64,000 nucleotides of DNA. It comes from Litoditis marina. Taxonomy: Eukaryota; Nematoda; Chromadorea; Rhabditida; Rhabditidae. Shown piece by piece: positions 37,501-55,663 of the stretch (the stretch's first letter is position 1; each line of letters begins with the position of its first letter). The stretch is from contig OZ038433.1 in NCBI GenBank assembly GCA_964036275.1, positions 52,841,902 through 52,905,901 on the forward strand. Reading direction: 5' to 3'. The translations under genes and the position numbers were made by a program. The notes beneath the pieces are model-generated. The model did not search any database. It was given only the letters and a program-made list of their open reading frames with translations, and was not told where the DNA came from.

Positions 37501-40453
37501 CAGGTGCATTAACGCGTGTGAATGTATCCATCTACAATGGGTCATGAACTATCAATGTTATCCAGGGATGCCTGCCCAGGCCGGTCCCAATTGTCAAAGG
37601 TACACTTGAAGTTCAGGGAGTAATTGAATCTTTATAGAATGGAATAGATTAGAATTTCAATACGTGTCCTTCCACATTGTTAGATGTGACACTCCAATTA
37701 GAGAAACGTTGAAAAATAAGATGAATAAGAAAGGTATAGTGGACTTGTTACGCGCTCATAGTGATAGATGCAACTGGACAGTGTTTTACTATTGTAGTTT
37801 GATGTCGCTACGCGCTCTAGTTCACGTTTTTCATAGCAACGGGCTCTAACTACAAACACAGCGGTGAAGGGAAATATAAACCGTAAAAGTCCAATTTGAA
37901 AGGAGCGCATGGCCACTCTCGAAACTTGATACGTAGATAACTAACGCACCATGTGTTGCTTGAGTACAAGTTTGATGAGATCAACAAAACTGTTCTCCAA
38001 CGTTTCTCAATATGCTTCCTCTTTACGGTAGCGAGGTTGTGAATCAGTTGTTGTACTTGTACTCCGAGCATGGTCTGGAAACATTCTAACAACACAATTT
38101 GGCTTTAGATTTACGTTAAAACAACTTTATGTGCAACTATTTTTTTATATAAAAAATCTCATTCGAAACTTTATTGTCACGCTGACCGACATCTTAAATT
38201 TAACCCACTGGAGTGTTTCAGCGCTATTAGTTCTATGTCGGTTTCGTTGAGGTATTGTTATCAGCAAAGGGTGGTAAAGGAGCAAAGAAGAAGTAAAAAG
38301 GAGGTGAGAGAGCAAACTACAAAGTTGATAGAAGTCATTTCAGATGGGGTGCCAAATGTCGCACGAATTGGAAGCCGCTGCCCGATCTTACCCCAGTCGA
38401 CAGAAGCTTCTACGGGGCCAATGCGCCGCCGCCCATTGTCAAGGGAGAATTCTACGGATACGACGGAATGGGTATAGTTTTCGTCAAACAGCTGTGGACA
38501 TCGTACCATCGATTTTTTAAGGACTGGGGTTTGGCGAGTGGCCACCACTTCTGCGTATCCTTGAACTACACACTCTCTCGTCTGCTGGCAAGTATACAAC
38601 GATCGCTCGCTCTGCATCGCTCAATCCATCGAGCTTTTTGCTGTCATTCACAGGAAAATGAGAGAGTGTGCAAGTCACAGAGACGCAGAATGTTTCGGCT
38701 CAATTGATCTACAGGCTCTTTTGTTTTCATAGATGCTCTTTCCTGCGCAAATATGATTGAACGTTTCCCTGAGTGGACTTTGCCAGTACCAATGAGATTT
38801 CGAAAATGTTTTTGAGCGATTCTTTCCCGTTATTCCAGCGTGTTATCAAAAACACGTTCTGTGCAACGAATTAATTCGAATCTTTCTTGGCACGCGTACC
38901 GACCTCTTCAATTAAGAGCACTGAAGTGTTTGAGTGCTATTAGTTACATGTCGGTTTTGTTGAATAGTTGTTTTGATCGTTGTCGAGTTAAGTGACGATA
39001 AAAAAGTGTATATTACGTATCGGCAGCTTAGTGGTAGTAGATCATATTTCATAACTTGCCTTTTTGCTTGCATAGACACTTTTATCGTGCGTATAAACCA
39101 ACTAGAAATCAGTATTCACTTGTTTTAAACCAATCGCGAGTCGTGTTTCACGGCAAAAAAAGTTTTCTCATGGTATATCGTATTGAAAAACATCCCGGGA
39201 CAACAAAAATATCCCAACTTGTGTACGCAGCACATCAACTGTCGATAACAATTTTACAGGCAATCATCGCACGTTCAACCATCCCCGTGACCATGGTGTC
39301 TCGTTCTACAGAGGAACGAATACGGCACTCGTCAACTGGCCAGAAGGTTTGTGGTTGCAGAAACGACTGAAACAAATTTGTATTATACTAGAAGTAAATT
39401 AAATAGTCACGTAAAGTTAGCATTCTAATGAGGAATCGTGCACTTTTTCCTTGCACGTTTCTGAGTTCTGCTGTGATCAACATGTTTCACGTAACTGTGT
39501 GATTGATTAACAGTATACTCGACGTGAAAGATTTACTAAAGTTTGCTCGAAGTATAAGTTCTTACACTACCTGTAAATATACCAATATAAGACGTGAGAT
39601 ATGACTCAAAGAATTGTTTATTCGAAAACTATTTGACTGTGGCAGGATCAAACTCATACAACAAAGATGTGGTCCCTGGCTATTAGAAAGAAGAACTGAT
39701 GTGTATTATTGTATAATAAGATTTAGTTAAATTCTCTAATTATGGAGGTGTGATACAGAAATAAAGTAAATAGTGTTATGAAAAGAGAGAAATAGCTATT
39801 AACTAATTATATATGTTACAGGAAAAGTCAGTGCGGCTACTACCTATGAGGTGCCCGCAATTGGCCTCAATGTAGCCGTACCGGAGGTGGAAGTTGGTTT
39901 CCCCAATCTACGCGCAGCAATTCAGCAATTCACAAAGTAAGATATCTTTAATTACTCATTTCTCTATTAATACTTTTATTAATTCATTCATTGATGTGGC
40001 ACTTGCTCATTAGCGAAACAGCAATGAAAATTACGTTCGCTGTTGCTTTTCAAGCGTTTGAAATGCTTGAAGGATTTAGTTGAGACTACCTACTTAATTT
40101 AGCTCTGTTCAGATATACTGTTCAATGATTTTGTGACACTCGTTGAATAGTCATTTAAACCTACTACAGAGATGAAACTATTGTAGCCTTATAGACAGTG
40201 TGAAACATTGGACGTATGTATTAGCAGAATATGTGCACGAATAACATGTGAATCTGTGTCTGTTTTCCTTTTTTTACTAACATCCCAGTCTGGAAAACGA
40301 ACAGTAACTTTGTTAACGGAAAGGTTCAGAAAAAATTTACCCTTTTTCCGAGCACATTATTTTGTTTTAGCAGATCCTTATCAGGAGAATGATTTTTGTT
40401 TCAGAGGAAACCCCGACCCGTTGAATCCCGGAACAGGAAGAAGATTCATGTAA
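34593..40453 (+). CDS. secreted cysteine-rich protein, nematode type, 286 aa
   Basis: Nine exons in consistent phase: 34593-34653, 35122-35236, 36246-36354, 37112-37212, 37504-37599, 38344-38471, 39260-39346, 39822-39936, 40405-40453. The start is a signal peptide (MKRWIFLSLCCVFVVAQ). The mature protein has a short acidic linker, then a domain of about 110 residues with 12 cysteines (QCKRF, YYCRT, IICER, TYCSN, TTCYSHC, VCINACEC, YQCYP, NCQR, AKCRT), which would allow six disulfides. A cysteine-free tail follows, with YGANAPPP, GEFYGYDGMG, NHPRDHGVSFYRG and a final GNPDPLNPGTGRRFM. I do not recognise the family. Secretion and disulfide bonding are inferred from composition. AATAAA overlaps the stop region (40452-40457). 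Introns hold family A, B and C repeats close to several donors. Confidence 0.87.
35563..35640 (+). repeat. MITE family B copy (TTGTAGTTTGATCTC...AACTACAAACACAGC)
   Basis: Family B starts TTGTAGTTTGATCTCG and ends near AACTACAAACACAGCG, an imperfect inverted pair around a variable core of 50-70 bp. Here both ends are present but diverged. Other copies: 4473-4546, 13333-13437, 37795-37880, 43622-43725, 47328-47418, 49879-49975, and single ends at 19108, 22709, 35262 and 54297. Confidence 0.7.
37634..37790 (+). repeat. dispersed repeat family C, diverged copy
   Basis: ATAGAATGGAATAGATTAGA, then TTGTTAGATGTGACACTCCA and CTTGTTACGCGCTCATAGTG. It lies about 34 bp after the donor of exon 5 of the cysteine-rich gene. 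Confidence 0.75.
38480..38665 (+). repeat. dispersed repeat, copy 1
   Basis: Shares an ordered series of blocks with 42845-43035: CGTACCATCGATTTT, GGGGTTTGGCGAG, CTGCGTATC, CTACACACTCTCTC, CTGCTGGCA, CAACGA.CGCTCGC and GCATCGCTCAATC. The two are diverged direct copies in introns of different genes. Possibly a SINE body; no tRNA head is visible. Confidence 0.7.
39384..39515 (+). mobile_element. MITE family A copy
   Basis: Well preserved: TATACTAGAAGTAAATTAAA to GATTGATTAACAGTATA. It starts about 37 bp after the donor of exon 7 of the cysteine-rich gene. Confidence 0.85.
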
Positions 40454-41670
40454 TAAATATATATATAGTCCAACGATAAAAACTATAATAAATATGTATG
40501 TGTTTTTGGTGTAAGAGAAATCATATATAAACTTTCATCACCGTACTTGAAAACAACTCACGCAGGACGCATCAAAGCTTAGTAGTCTGTAGTGCAACTT
40601 TCATCACACTTGAAAATAACATTATAAAACTTGAACATTTATGTTTTGTAGGGAATTGGATACAACTTAAAAGTGCAGGCTGTTTGTCTGGATAAAAGAA
40701 ATGAGTGAAACATCGGGGCGCGCTCTAATAGACAATGTTTGATAAAGCGAGCAAGTATTGTTCAATGTTCACGGTTTTTTACTGAACATCCGCAATTTTT
40801 CCTAGTTGCTAGTTCAATATGTAGTTAATAAACAGCAGACAAAATCGAATCGAAAAATATTGAAAAGGATTTATTCATAATATTATTCGAACTCTGTGTG
40901 CAAAGTTAGTGAGGTGGAGAATGACTATGTATAAATCTTTATACTGTAAAGTAATTCTCAGACTCTCCACCTCTCCACCTCATCTTTCGTTGCGGCTGTA
41001 TAGAATATGTTGTAGTTTCACCAGGAACAATGATAAAATGACAAGGAAAAAATGAAGGAAAAAGGGAAAATGATAGAAAAACCATGTGAGAATTGTAGAT
41101 ATGATGGGAATCTGTCGAAATGTCCACGCCTTCATTCATAGTTTTTGACATATGAGCATGAAGATAGCACCAACCTATAAGGGCCATTCACAAAAAGTAT
41201 AATCAATATAAGTCGTCACTCTACAGAAACGGTGAAATCAAAACACTTCAAACAGTAATAGACTGGGAGACAAAATTGATAAACTTATAAACTGTTCGAA
41301 TACACAAAAACGCTTCGTTATTCAATTTACAGTCATTTGCGCATTTGCCTACATATCAGACCACATCATAGATAGAAGACCGGGTGAATGTTTTATAAAT
41401 TGAACTGTCTGAGTGGGTACGAACCATCTTCAAAAGTTTGCGAACTTCCGTGTACGACGCAAAAAAACTGTTTTCCTACATTTTCAGCGCATTATCGGGG
41501 TCTCAATTAGTTCTATTTATGAAACTCTGCTCCGGCCTTCTGGACTCAAATCACATCGGAATTAAATGGAATAGTGACGTGAAAAATCGAGGTGCACATT
41601 TCAGATGGTCATACAAGTTTCACGTGACTTAACAACTAACACTCGCGTGTTAACCAGTTCACACTTGTTA
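40454..41670. other. convergent region between the cysteine-rich gene and lin-31
   Basis: No gene seen. Several AATAAA signals follow the cysteine-rich gene. A short dyad (TCTCCACCTCTCCACCTC) is at 40963-40982. TGTTTCA motifs on the minus strand lie at 40201 and 40706. Confidence 0.55.
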
Positions 41671-47645
<5,975 letters not shown>

Positions 47646-47754
47646 CTCGGTTCAAAAAGGTCTCGAACGGAATAGAAGTTCGCTAGTAGTTCGTCGGTGT
47701 TCACTATACGACACAATATACACAATTTAGTATGTCGACTCTTCATTTGGAGTG

Positions 47755-47815
47755 TATAGTCAGGGGAGGGGGCGGGGCCAGCCGCGCGACAGCCAATCAG
47801 CGCCCGCCCAAATCT
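47755..47815 (-). promoter_or_regulatory. compact GC-box/CCAAT promoter of lin-31
   Basis: About 110-170 bp upstream of the lin-31 start codon are GGGGGCGGGGCC (GC box), AGCCAATCAGCG (CCAAT box) and GCGCCCGCCC (inverted GC box) within 45 bp, in otherwise AT-rich sequence. This is the expected position for a core promoter of the minus-strand gene. No strong spliced-leader acceptor is seen before the ATG. Confidence 0.55.
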
Positions 47816-48179
47816 CGACTACCGTAGAAGATTCAACTTATGAAAACCAAAAACTCATTTCTTTATATTATTTGAAACATATTCATTTTTCTTATTCTGA
47901 TATAGTATATTCCATCCTTTTTTTTACAGTATGTAACCAAAATTTACAGCAGCAAAGCACAGCAAAGCTTTCGGGCTTTGTCTTCAGTACCGCTGAAAAC
48001 ATTTTACAAAACTTATACTTTCAGAAAAAATGATTACTTGATTGATCGATTACTAAAAACGGTTTTTGATCGGTGAAGCAGAACACATCAGGTTCGAATT
48101 CTTTGAAAACAGTCCATTCAGTTTGCACATGATGAGGAAAACTATGAGAACTGTTTGAAAAGTTTCAATAGTACTTGCT

Positions 48180-48570
48180 CGACTTTTCTTGTCCATCACT
48201 TTTCCAGATGACGAGAATAATTTTTCTCTAATTCAATTAGGTCTACAATGATTAAAATTTAGCTCGAGTTATCTCATAACATCGAGAGACGACAAATTCC
48301 AACGCGGGTCCCAATGTTTCAGTCAATCTATATGAAGGTAGCTATTTTGTTGCCGGTTGATGTAATCACCACTTTTCCCGTAGATAATAGGCATAGTAAC
48401 ATGCATCACTTTTTCAGATGACAAAAATCATTTTTCTCTAATTCAATTAGGTTTATAATGATTATAATTAGGATCGAGTTATCTCATAAAATCGGGAGAT
48501 GACAAGTTCGAACGTGCGTCCCAATGTTTCAGTCAATCTATATGAAGGTAGCTATTTTGCTTTCTTTTGC
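48180..48570 (+). repeat. tandem duplicated block of about 220 bp carrying CAATGTTTCAG
   Basis: Copies at about 48200-48351 and 48418-48571. The first 100 bp have drifted (for example GATGACGAGAATAATT versus GATGACAAAAATCATT), but from CCCAATGTTTCAG through TATGAAGGTAGCTATTTTG about 40 bp are identical. The conserved part starts at the TGTTTCA motif (48315 and 48535). Confidence 0.85.
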
Positions 48571-48774
48571 TTCTCTTCTGTTTTCATTTAGGTCATTAAC
48601 ATATAACTATACTAGATACCTTCCAAAAACTAATCGAATCAAGTAGCTCATTAATAAACGCCATCAAAACCGTTTAAAAGTCAACTTGGTTCTATAAAAT
48701 AATGGAAAGAAGTAAATGTACAGTGTACACTCCCTCGCTTACCTCTGTTTTCTAGAAATAGTAATCTGAGTTAA

Positions 48775-48890
48775 AAAGGACGATTATGTGGACTAATCCC
48801 GACGCTTAGGTCCATTAAACTGAAATACATTTGAAAATGTATTGCAGTTTAAAGGACCATTAGGATTGGTCCACATAATCGTCGTTCTTC
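48775..48890. mobile_element. foldback MITE family D
   Basis: Arms AAGGACGATTATGTGGACTA and the inverse GGTCCACATAATCGTCG frame an inner inverted pair (AAACTGAAATACATTT/AAATGTATTGCAGTTT). Other copies: 50070-50165 (right arm lost), 54018-54138 and 58596-58716. The whole 116 bp can form a hairpin. Confidence 0.9.
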
Positions 48891-49114
48891 AATCAGGCAG
48901 ACTTTCATGTCAGCGAACGTTCGAACTTTTTCCAACCTTGACTGGCGTTGGTTCAAATATTGGTTCCTCTTTGTTAGGTAATTCGTTGTGAGAGGTGTCC
49001 CGTGCTCCCGCTGAGCGGCGCTCTATTTCCAGCCGCTCTATGTTGTCAGTTCTCTCTTTCTCTGGCACACTCTCCGATTCACGGTTGTTCTCCTCCCTTC
49101 TAATTGAATATGTC

Positions 49115-49375
49115 TATCTTCTCATCTTTTCTATTTCTCTCTGTCTCTCTGTCTCTCTTTCCCTTTTTTTTCTCTCTCTCTGTTCTTCTCTTTCTCTCTA
49201 TAGTTTCCTTGATCTCTAGTTTTATCTTCCTCTGTGTCTCTCTTCATTCTCTACCTGTATATTTCTTCAAACTTGTATCCACCTTGCATTCTTTATCTTT
49301 TTCTCTTTCTCTCTCTTCTTCTTCTTCTCTCTCTCTCTTTTCTTCTCTTCCCATCTCCATATATCTCTCTCTCAC
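49115..49375. repeat. CT-rich low-complexity tract
   Basis: Pyrimidine-rich run with CTCTCT and TTCTTC words. Open frames here are compositional. Confidence 0.85.
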
Positions 49376-51290
49376 TCTGAAACTGATTACTGCCAGTCGG
49401 CCAGAAAAACGGGCCGCCCCGGTTACATAAAAAGGCAGCAAATCCCATCTTGTAATGGACGGTTTTATGGAATCGCTAGCATAACAAATGGTATTGTGTG
49501 ACGGAATCTGGGTGGTCGCCTACAGCAAAACAAAACATTAGAATATTATCTAGTAAATACATTTAGTTATAATGTTAAATTCAGTTATAACGAAGGTACG
49601 AAGGAAACGTGCTGTTGAAGATACGTTTCGCCACCATATTACGATATTCTTCGAGAATTCTCCAACAAACTTACTCAGAGACTCACCCTAAGAAACCCGT
49701 CACACTGAAAATTTCACATAACTTTTTTAGCATTATGTTGTTCTTCGACAATTTCAGTGTAGATGTGAAATGGTGGAAATGTCGGCAAATAATTCTCAGC
49801 TTTTGAATGACCCCAGTGTTTCAGCGTTGTTCACATGTAGCTGAAGATGTGCTCTGGGTAATGACCATGATGACTCCGTTGTAGTTTGACCTCGATATCC
49901 ACCATAATTCACGAATTTCGAATGCAAATCAACGGGGATTAAACTACCAACAAAGCGGGGGATGGCTAGTTACACATACATTTTACTCCCACTGATACCG
50001 TATACAACGAACTTACTGATGACATGGAGTTAAATTCGAATCAAAAAGCCTTAACCTTCTCGATAGCCCTTCAAGAAGGGCGATTATGTGGTCCAATCGC
50101 AGCGGTTCAGTCCTTTCAACTGCAATACATTTTTCAATTGCAGTTTAAAGGACCGTCGACACGAGAGCAACTCGGGATATTTCAGTAGTTTCAGTAGGAC
50201 TGAAAAATCCTATACCGTAGCAGTAGCCTTCGTCGATTGTCACTAATCTGTGTATGCATGACGAGTTGTTGAAAGTCGGCCGTTCAAGACGTTTTTGCCT
50301 GTTTTTGAGGCCATTAGCACTTCATGGAACCAGACGGACTGGAGCCGCCAAAGGGCGCCAATTCGCCTCCGCGCCAATGAACACACAACAACAGACAACA
50401 CGACGCCATGAAAGACGCCGCGCCAAATGGAGCGAGAGCGGGGTAACGGATATCAGGGGAGAAAGCACAAGTTGACAGCTGAAACCGAAAACGAGATTCA
50501 CCTGAAACTTCAGACCGATTCATCTTGGATCGGGGTTAATTCCATGAATATTGTAGAACTGCTTCACACTAGGTTTCTAAAAGTCGAAATGGAATAGTAA
50601 GATGTTTTCGAGCTATTCAAAACTGAATAACCGAAATAACCGAACTCGTAATTTAAAACTCAGTTAACATCCTTAATGTTGCCATTGTGCCATTGCGCAT
50701 TACCTGAGCCCGAACAACTTTTATTATATATGAAGCATGAAACAGTCCAGTGGTCGGTCTTAAAAATCGTGTATCACACGGAATGATAAATTCCATTATG
50801 CTGTGGAGAAACATGAGTTGTATTTATCATCTCTCGGGAAACTTTCCCAACATATTTTCAACAAAAGTTTTCAATATAAACATTTATTTTATATTTATAT
50901 CAGTACCATTCTCATTTGTTCTGATTCGGCTTTGTACTTTGTTGTCGAAAATGTGTTCTTAGCAAATAGCTTAACTGTAAACTGAAGAACTACCAGTAGG
51001 AATTTCGAATTTGCTTACACGACACTAATAGTTTCACTCCATATTCATCAAAATTAAGCCATAGTTATATTGATATGTCGCTCAAGTTTCCCGTTCAATA
51101 ACTACCGTAACCCGGTGGTGCTCAAATATTGGGTCAACTGCGACAAACATGTTAGTTAACCGAGTCATAAAGGAGGACGGCTGATTGCTTGGCTCAAGAC
51201 GCTTCGAATATGGAATGAGAATGGAATTAGAGACACACAAACGAGAACCATGAAAGGGCGAGGGACAACAGGTTGCGGGCATCGAGAATT

Positions 51291-51730
51291 CGAGGGCTGA
51301 AACATTCGGATGACCTAAACATCCAAACGAGGGCTGAAACATTTGGATGACATAAACATCTAAACGAAACTGAAAACAAGCAAGTGTCTGACTATTCCGA
51401 GCAAGCATGTGCAGGGATCGAGAATTCGAGGGCTGAAACATTCGGATGACCCAAACATCCAAACGAGGGCTGAAACATTTGGATGACTTAAACATCTAAA
51501 CGAAACTGAAAACAAGCAAATGTCTGACTATACCGAGCAAGCGTGTGCGGGGAGCGAGAATTCGAGAGCTGAAACATTCGGATGACTCAAACATCCAAAC
51601 AAGGACTGAAACATTTGGATGACTTAAACATCTGAACGAAACTGAGAACAAGCAAGTGTCTGACTATTCCGAGCAAGCATGTGCAGGGATCGAGAAATCG
51701 AGGACTGAAACATTCGAATGACATACATAA
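51291..51730 (-). repeat. 136-bp tandem repeat with paired TGTTTCA motifs
   Basis: A little over three units with exact 136-bp period. Each unit contains two minus-strand TGTTTCA motifs 37 bp apart (51298 and 51335; 51434 and 51471; 51570 and 51607; then 51706). The motif-bearing parts are themselves a 37-bp duplication (TGAAACATTCGGATGAC versus TGAAACATTTGGATGAC), followed by a unique part with GCAAGTGTCTGACTATTCCG. The minus strand is open across the array for 137 codons, but this looks incidental. Confidence 0.9.
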
Positions 51731-53587
51731 AACACTGACATTGCTGTGCAACCGCGTGTAGCTCATAAAATGATTGAAGACATCATCATTCTCAAATACG
51801 AAGTGAGAAACTTTTTTTTATTTACTCCAAGTATGCACTGTGTCAGAGAAGTTGATGGAGATATAGTTTATACCGCGTGTACAATATTTTTTGATGCAAA
51901 ATAATTAATTATTTGTCTGCTCTTGTACAAAACTTAATGTTTTATAAATCACATTTTTCAAAAACAGTGGGGGAAAAAGATAACTAAAACATATGACAAA
52001 CAGAAAACTTCAAATTTCCTCCTAGTTTCTCCATAGTATAATGGAGTTTTTGGTTATCCATATTTGGTCCAGTATCTTAGGTGGTGTCTCTATCGGTTGG
52101 CGCAAAATTAGCGCCAGATGGTGGCAATTTCAATGTGTATGACACGGCCTATTGTCATGTCAGAGTGAAACATTTGACTGATAATTGCCACGCAATAATA
52201 TATTAGATGCAACGCTGAGCTTAGTGGAGAAAGTTGTACTCAAACATGGGGAACACACGTTTAATCACCAATGACTTCATTCGCTGAATTCTCGAAAAAG
52301 GTCATTTTCATATATCTTCCAATGAAACTTGGCAAGTGAACATTTTAATAAAGCGGTGCAAAATGCAGGCACTCACAACATTAGTATTCATTTGTACTCT
52401 ACATGCCTTACATCTACAGCTATAGTTCTCACTTTCAGGACTACTTTGGTTGACTGGTATTTAGTTTAAAAAAAACTATTTTCCGGTTCATCTTGACAAC
52501 GTGTTACAACAGAGAGGAAGACATTCCTGCAGAAATCCTCAAACACCTCAACCTCGAGCATTAACAGCTTATGAAAGAGTATTCTCCTCTAGATGAAGTC
52601 GTTTTCTTTGTTCTCGTTTCATGTGCTAAATTAACTTGTGGAACACCTAGATCATAGAAATTTAGACCAGTAAACAGTGTAATTCATTATGCCGACCCCG
52701 CCGGAGAGTCAATTCAGGGTATCCCGCGGCGATGTCGCGGGTTACTGTAGGAACAGGATCCGACTCTATTGAGGGACCGATCGGACAGATAATCAGTCTC
52801 TGAAACCAACCGGTTGAAACTCGGGTCGTTTATCAAACTGGAAAAGGGTAAACATGTGTCAGAGACAAATCTGCAGATAACGAATATATAAATAAGTGTT
52901 TTCAGGATTTGAAAGTGTATTTGATCACGTGAAATGGTTTTGAAATTATGTTATTCAACGTTTGCGAACATCGTACAGTCATCCTTTGAAGGATCAGAAT
53001 GTGTTGTTTGAATTCTAATGGTAGTTTAATGGCAAATTTCTGGGGGGCGTGCTCAGTGCAATTAATTTATGGCAGGGACAAACTTGATTCCATAATTTCC
53101 CGAAAGAATGAATTAATCTGAACTGATTGTTCATATTGGAGGGCACAAATTAGGAAGTTTTACTGAAAATTCGTAGTGAAAAGTGTTTGAATGTTTCACG
53201 CTGTATTTATATGTTCGCTCGAAAAGTGCTCTACGATAGTGCTGTTGTTGCCGAGTCAGAGTAAAATAAAACAACTGTAAACCCTTGTTGATTACAATAT
53301 TACACTCCTGTATTTTTAACTGTTTAAGTTTATGCGTTGTGAAAAAGATATAGAACAGCCTCAAACGCAACTTCAAGCGTTTTTGCAAATTCGCACATGC
53401 AACATGGTAAACACCGACATAATACAATCGTATTTTACTAGTTTGCTTTCTACAGTTCGATTACAATTCTACAATTTGGTACTATTAAGAATACAAATAT
53501 TCAGTGCTGAGTTTCTATTCTGAAAAATAACTCTCATGACACGATGATGTTTGTTTTCTCCTGTCGATCTTGTTGTAGATGTAGAGC

Positions 53588-54013
53588 ATGTTCATGGGAC
53601 AAATCACAGATCAATCTAATTCGGTATTTGCTGTACAGACAGCCGAACTGCATCCATCACCTGCTACCAGCGGGTTGCCGCGCAGTCGTTTGGGGCTGCC
53701 GCGCAACGTTTTCACAGAAACGTGTCATAAACCCCTTAATTTGCTAGGGATATTAGACTACGGTAGGAAGTTTGAGGCATGATCTATGGTATTTATAATC
53801 GTTTCATGTCGTGACTAATGTCTGTGAAACTCTTTTCGGAAGAGCAATAAAAGTACCGTACCCCACTAGGTCACTAGTTTCAGTTGATTTATGTTCATAT
53901 TCTTAGCGGTACGGGCGCACGAGCAAAAACTAGCTGGGACGCAGATTCTCAACGAACTACTACAGAATGTTTATGAGGAAGCAATGAAACACGGAAGTGG
54001 TGGAAGGGTATGA
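53588..54013 (+). CDS. small two-exon gene, about 93 aa, unknown function
   Basis: Exon 1 is 53588-53762 and exon 2 is 53907-54013. A TTGTAG acceptor at 53578-53579 sits 8 nt before the first ATG, a candidate spliced-leader site; a second in-frame ATG at 53594 could also serve. The protein starts MFMGQITDQSNSV, has a Pro/Ser/Arg-rich middle (SPATSGLPRSRLGLPR), and ends in a predicted amphipathic helix (LLGILDYAVRAHEQKLAG, then LNELLQNVYEEAMKHG). No signal peptide. The stop TGA overlaps a possible donor (GTATGA at 54008), so more exons could follow, but none was found before xrn-1. Family not recognised. The splice join and helix-like C-terminus support coding. Confidence 0.55.
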
Positions 54014-54017
54014 ACTT

Positions 54018-54138
54018 GAAAAAGATCCGATTATGTGGACTAATCTCGTGTCAACGGTCCTTTAAACTGCAATTGAAAAATATATCGCAGTTTAAAGGAC
54101 TGAACCGTTGCGACCGAACCACATAATCGTCCTTCTTC
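54018..54138. mobile_element. foldback MITE family D copy
   Basis: CGATTATGTGGACTAATCTC and the inverse ACCACATAATCGTCCTTC with inner TTAAACTGCAA/TTGCAGTTTAAA-type arms. It starts within 10 bp of the end of the small gene and is followed by about 20 Gs (54141-54160). Confidence 0.9.
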
Positions 54139-55089
54139 AAAGGGGGGGGGGGGGGGGGGGTAATACTTAAATTTTCTCGAGCTCACTTATTCACATTAGA
54201 CAGTAGATTCTCAACCTTACAACTGTTAGGTTTGCCACTAATTTAGGTCTCGCTCTTTTTAAGCAATCCCTGTATATATGTATTTGTCTGCTGTATTTGT
54301 AGTTTGATCACGGTGTTTTCCTGTTAAAATTCGTGAATTCTTGCATGTAGCGAAACCTAACAGCAACTTTCTACAACCCGCATATAAGAGTGCGTGAAAC
54401 ATAGAGCAACCAATTCATCATCGAAAACACGAATCATGTTTTATTTGTTACGAAGTACAGTACTGTACAGTTTGATAATACTCAGAAGAAGAGTATTCAG
54501 TTCTCCTACCAAGTAGAAGCTCATAATTACCGAGCCTCCATGTTATGAAAGTTATGGTTATCCCATGTCAAATGTCACTTCAAATAGTTAGTATTTCGCT
54601 GTTCACCTTTGATATTACACAATCGGAACTTGGCCGAGTTTCAAAAAATCACGATGAGGTTCATTTGTTGGTTGTTGTAGACGCAGAAGTAACCCATGCA
54701 TTGTTGCTCGAGACACTCAGACCTATTCATAGACCCGATGAAACATTCGAGTAATCAATGGAAATGCTACTGCTCACTGTCATTGCACCATTCTCTTGAG
54801 CTTACACACTTTGTGGGTACGCTATTATCGTGTCTCATAGATATTTCTGAGAGATCGTATTCTCATGTTTGATATTGTTGATTTTTTTTATTTCACTTTG
54901 CTTCGTTATGAGGCGATGATCATCATACGAGTCACACATCTTTTTAATAACAGTTTTATGTGAGTTGATCTCTGTCAAGTTAGATATGTGTGAAAAATGC
55001 TTAATTTTTAACAACTGTGATTAAAGAACAACTAGATTAGTTGGTATTTCAAGTTAAAGTGATATACAAAAAGAGCACATGCCCTGTGT

Positions 55090-55663
<574 letters not shown>

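Larger units (their letters stand above)
47646..53587. other. region upstream of lin-31, up to the small gene
   Basis: No gene confirmed. It holds the lin-31 promoter, a duplicated block (48180-48570), foldback MITEs (48775-48890, 50070-50165), a CT-rich tract (49115-49375), a GC-rich patch (50290-50470, with TTTGGCGCGG on the minus strand), family B repeat (49879-49975) and a 136-bp tandem repeat (51291-51730). Short frames at 50254-50475 and 52690-52773 lack support. Confidence 0.5.

Noticed and set aside
50254..50523. GC-rich short frames on both strands upstream of the small gene
   Set aside because: No partner exons or recognisable protein; composition fits a promoter-like patch.
51082..51495. 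137-codon minus-strand frame
   Set aside because: It is the 136-bp tandem repeat read in one frame; the period is not a multiple of three, so it is not a repeat protein.
51291..51730. CRISPR-like spaced repeats
   Set aside because: Eukaryotic context, whole 136-bp unit repeated including the spacers, only three units.
52690..52773. 27-codon ORF starting MPTPPESQFRVSRGDV
   Set aside because: Too short, no splice partners, and inside repeat-rich intergenic DNA.
53544..53747. 67-codon frame (Cys/Arg-rich) overlapping the small gene's first exon
   Set aside because: The alternative frame joins a downstream exon in phase and follows a candidate spliced-leader acceptor, so it is preferred.
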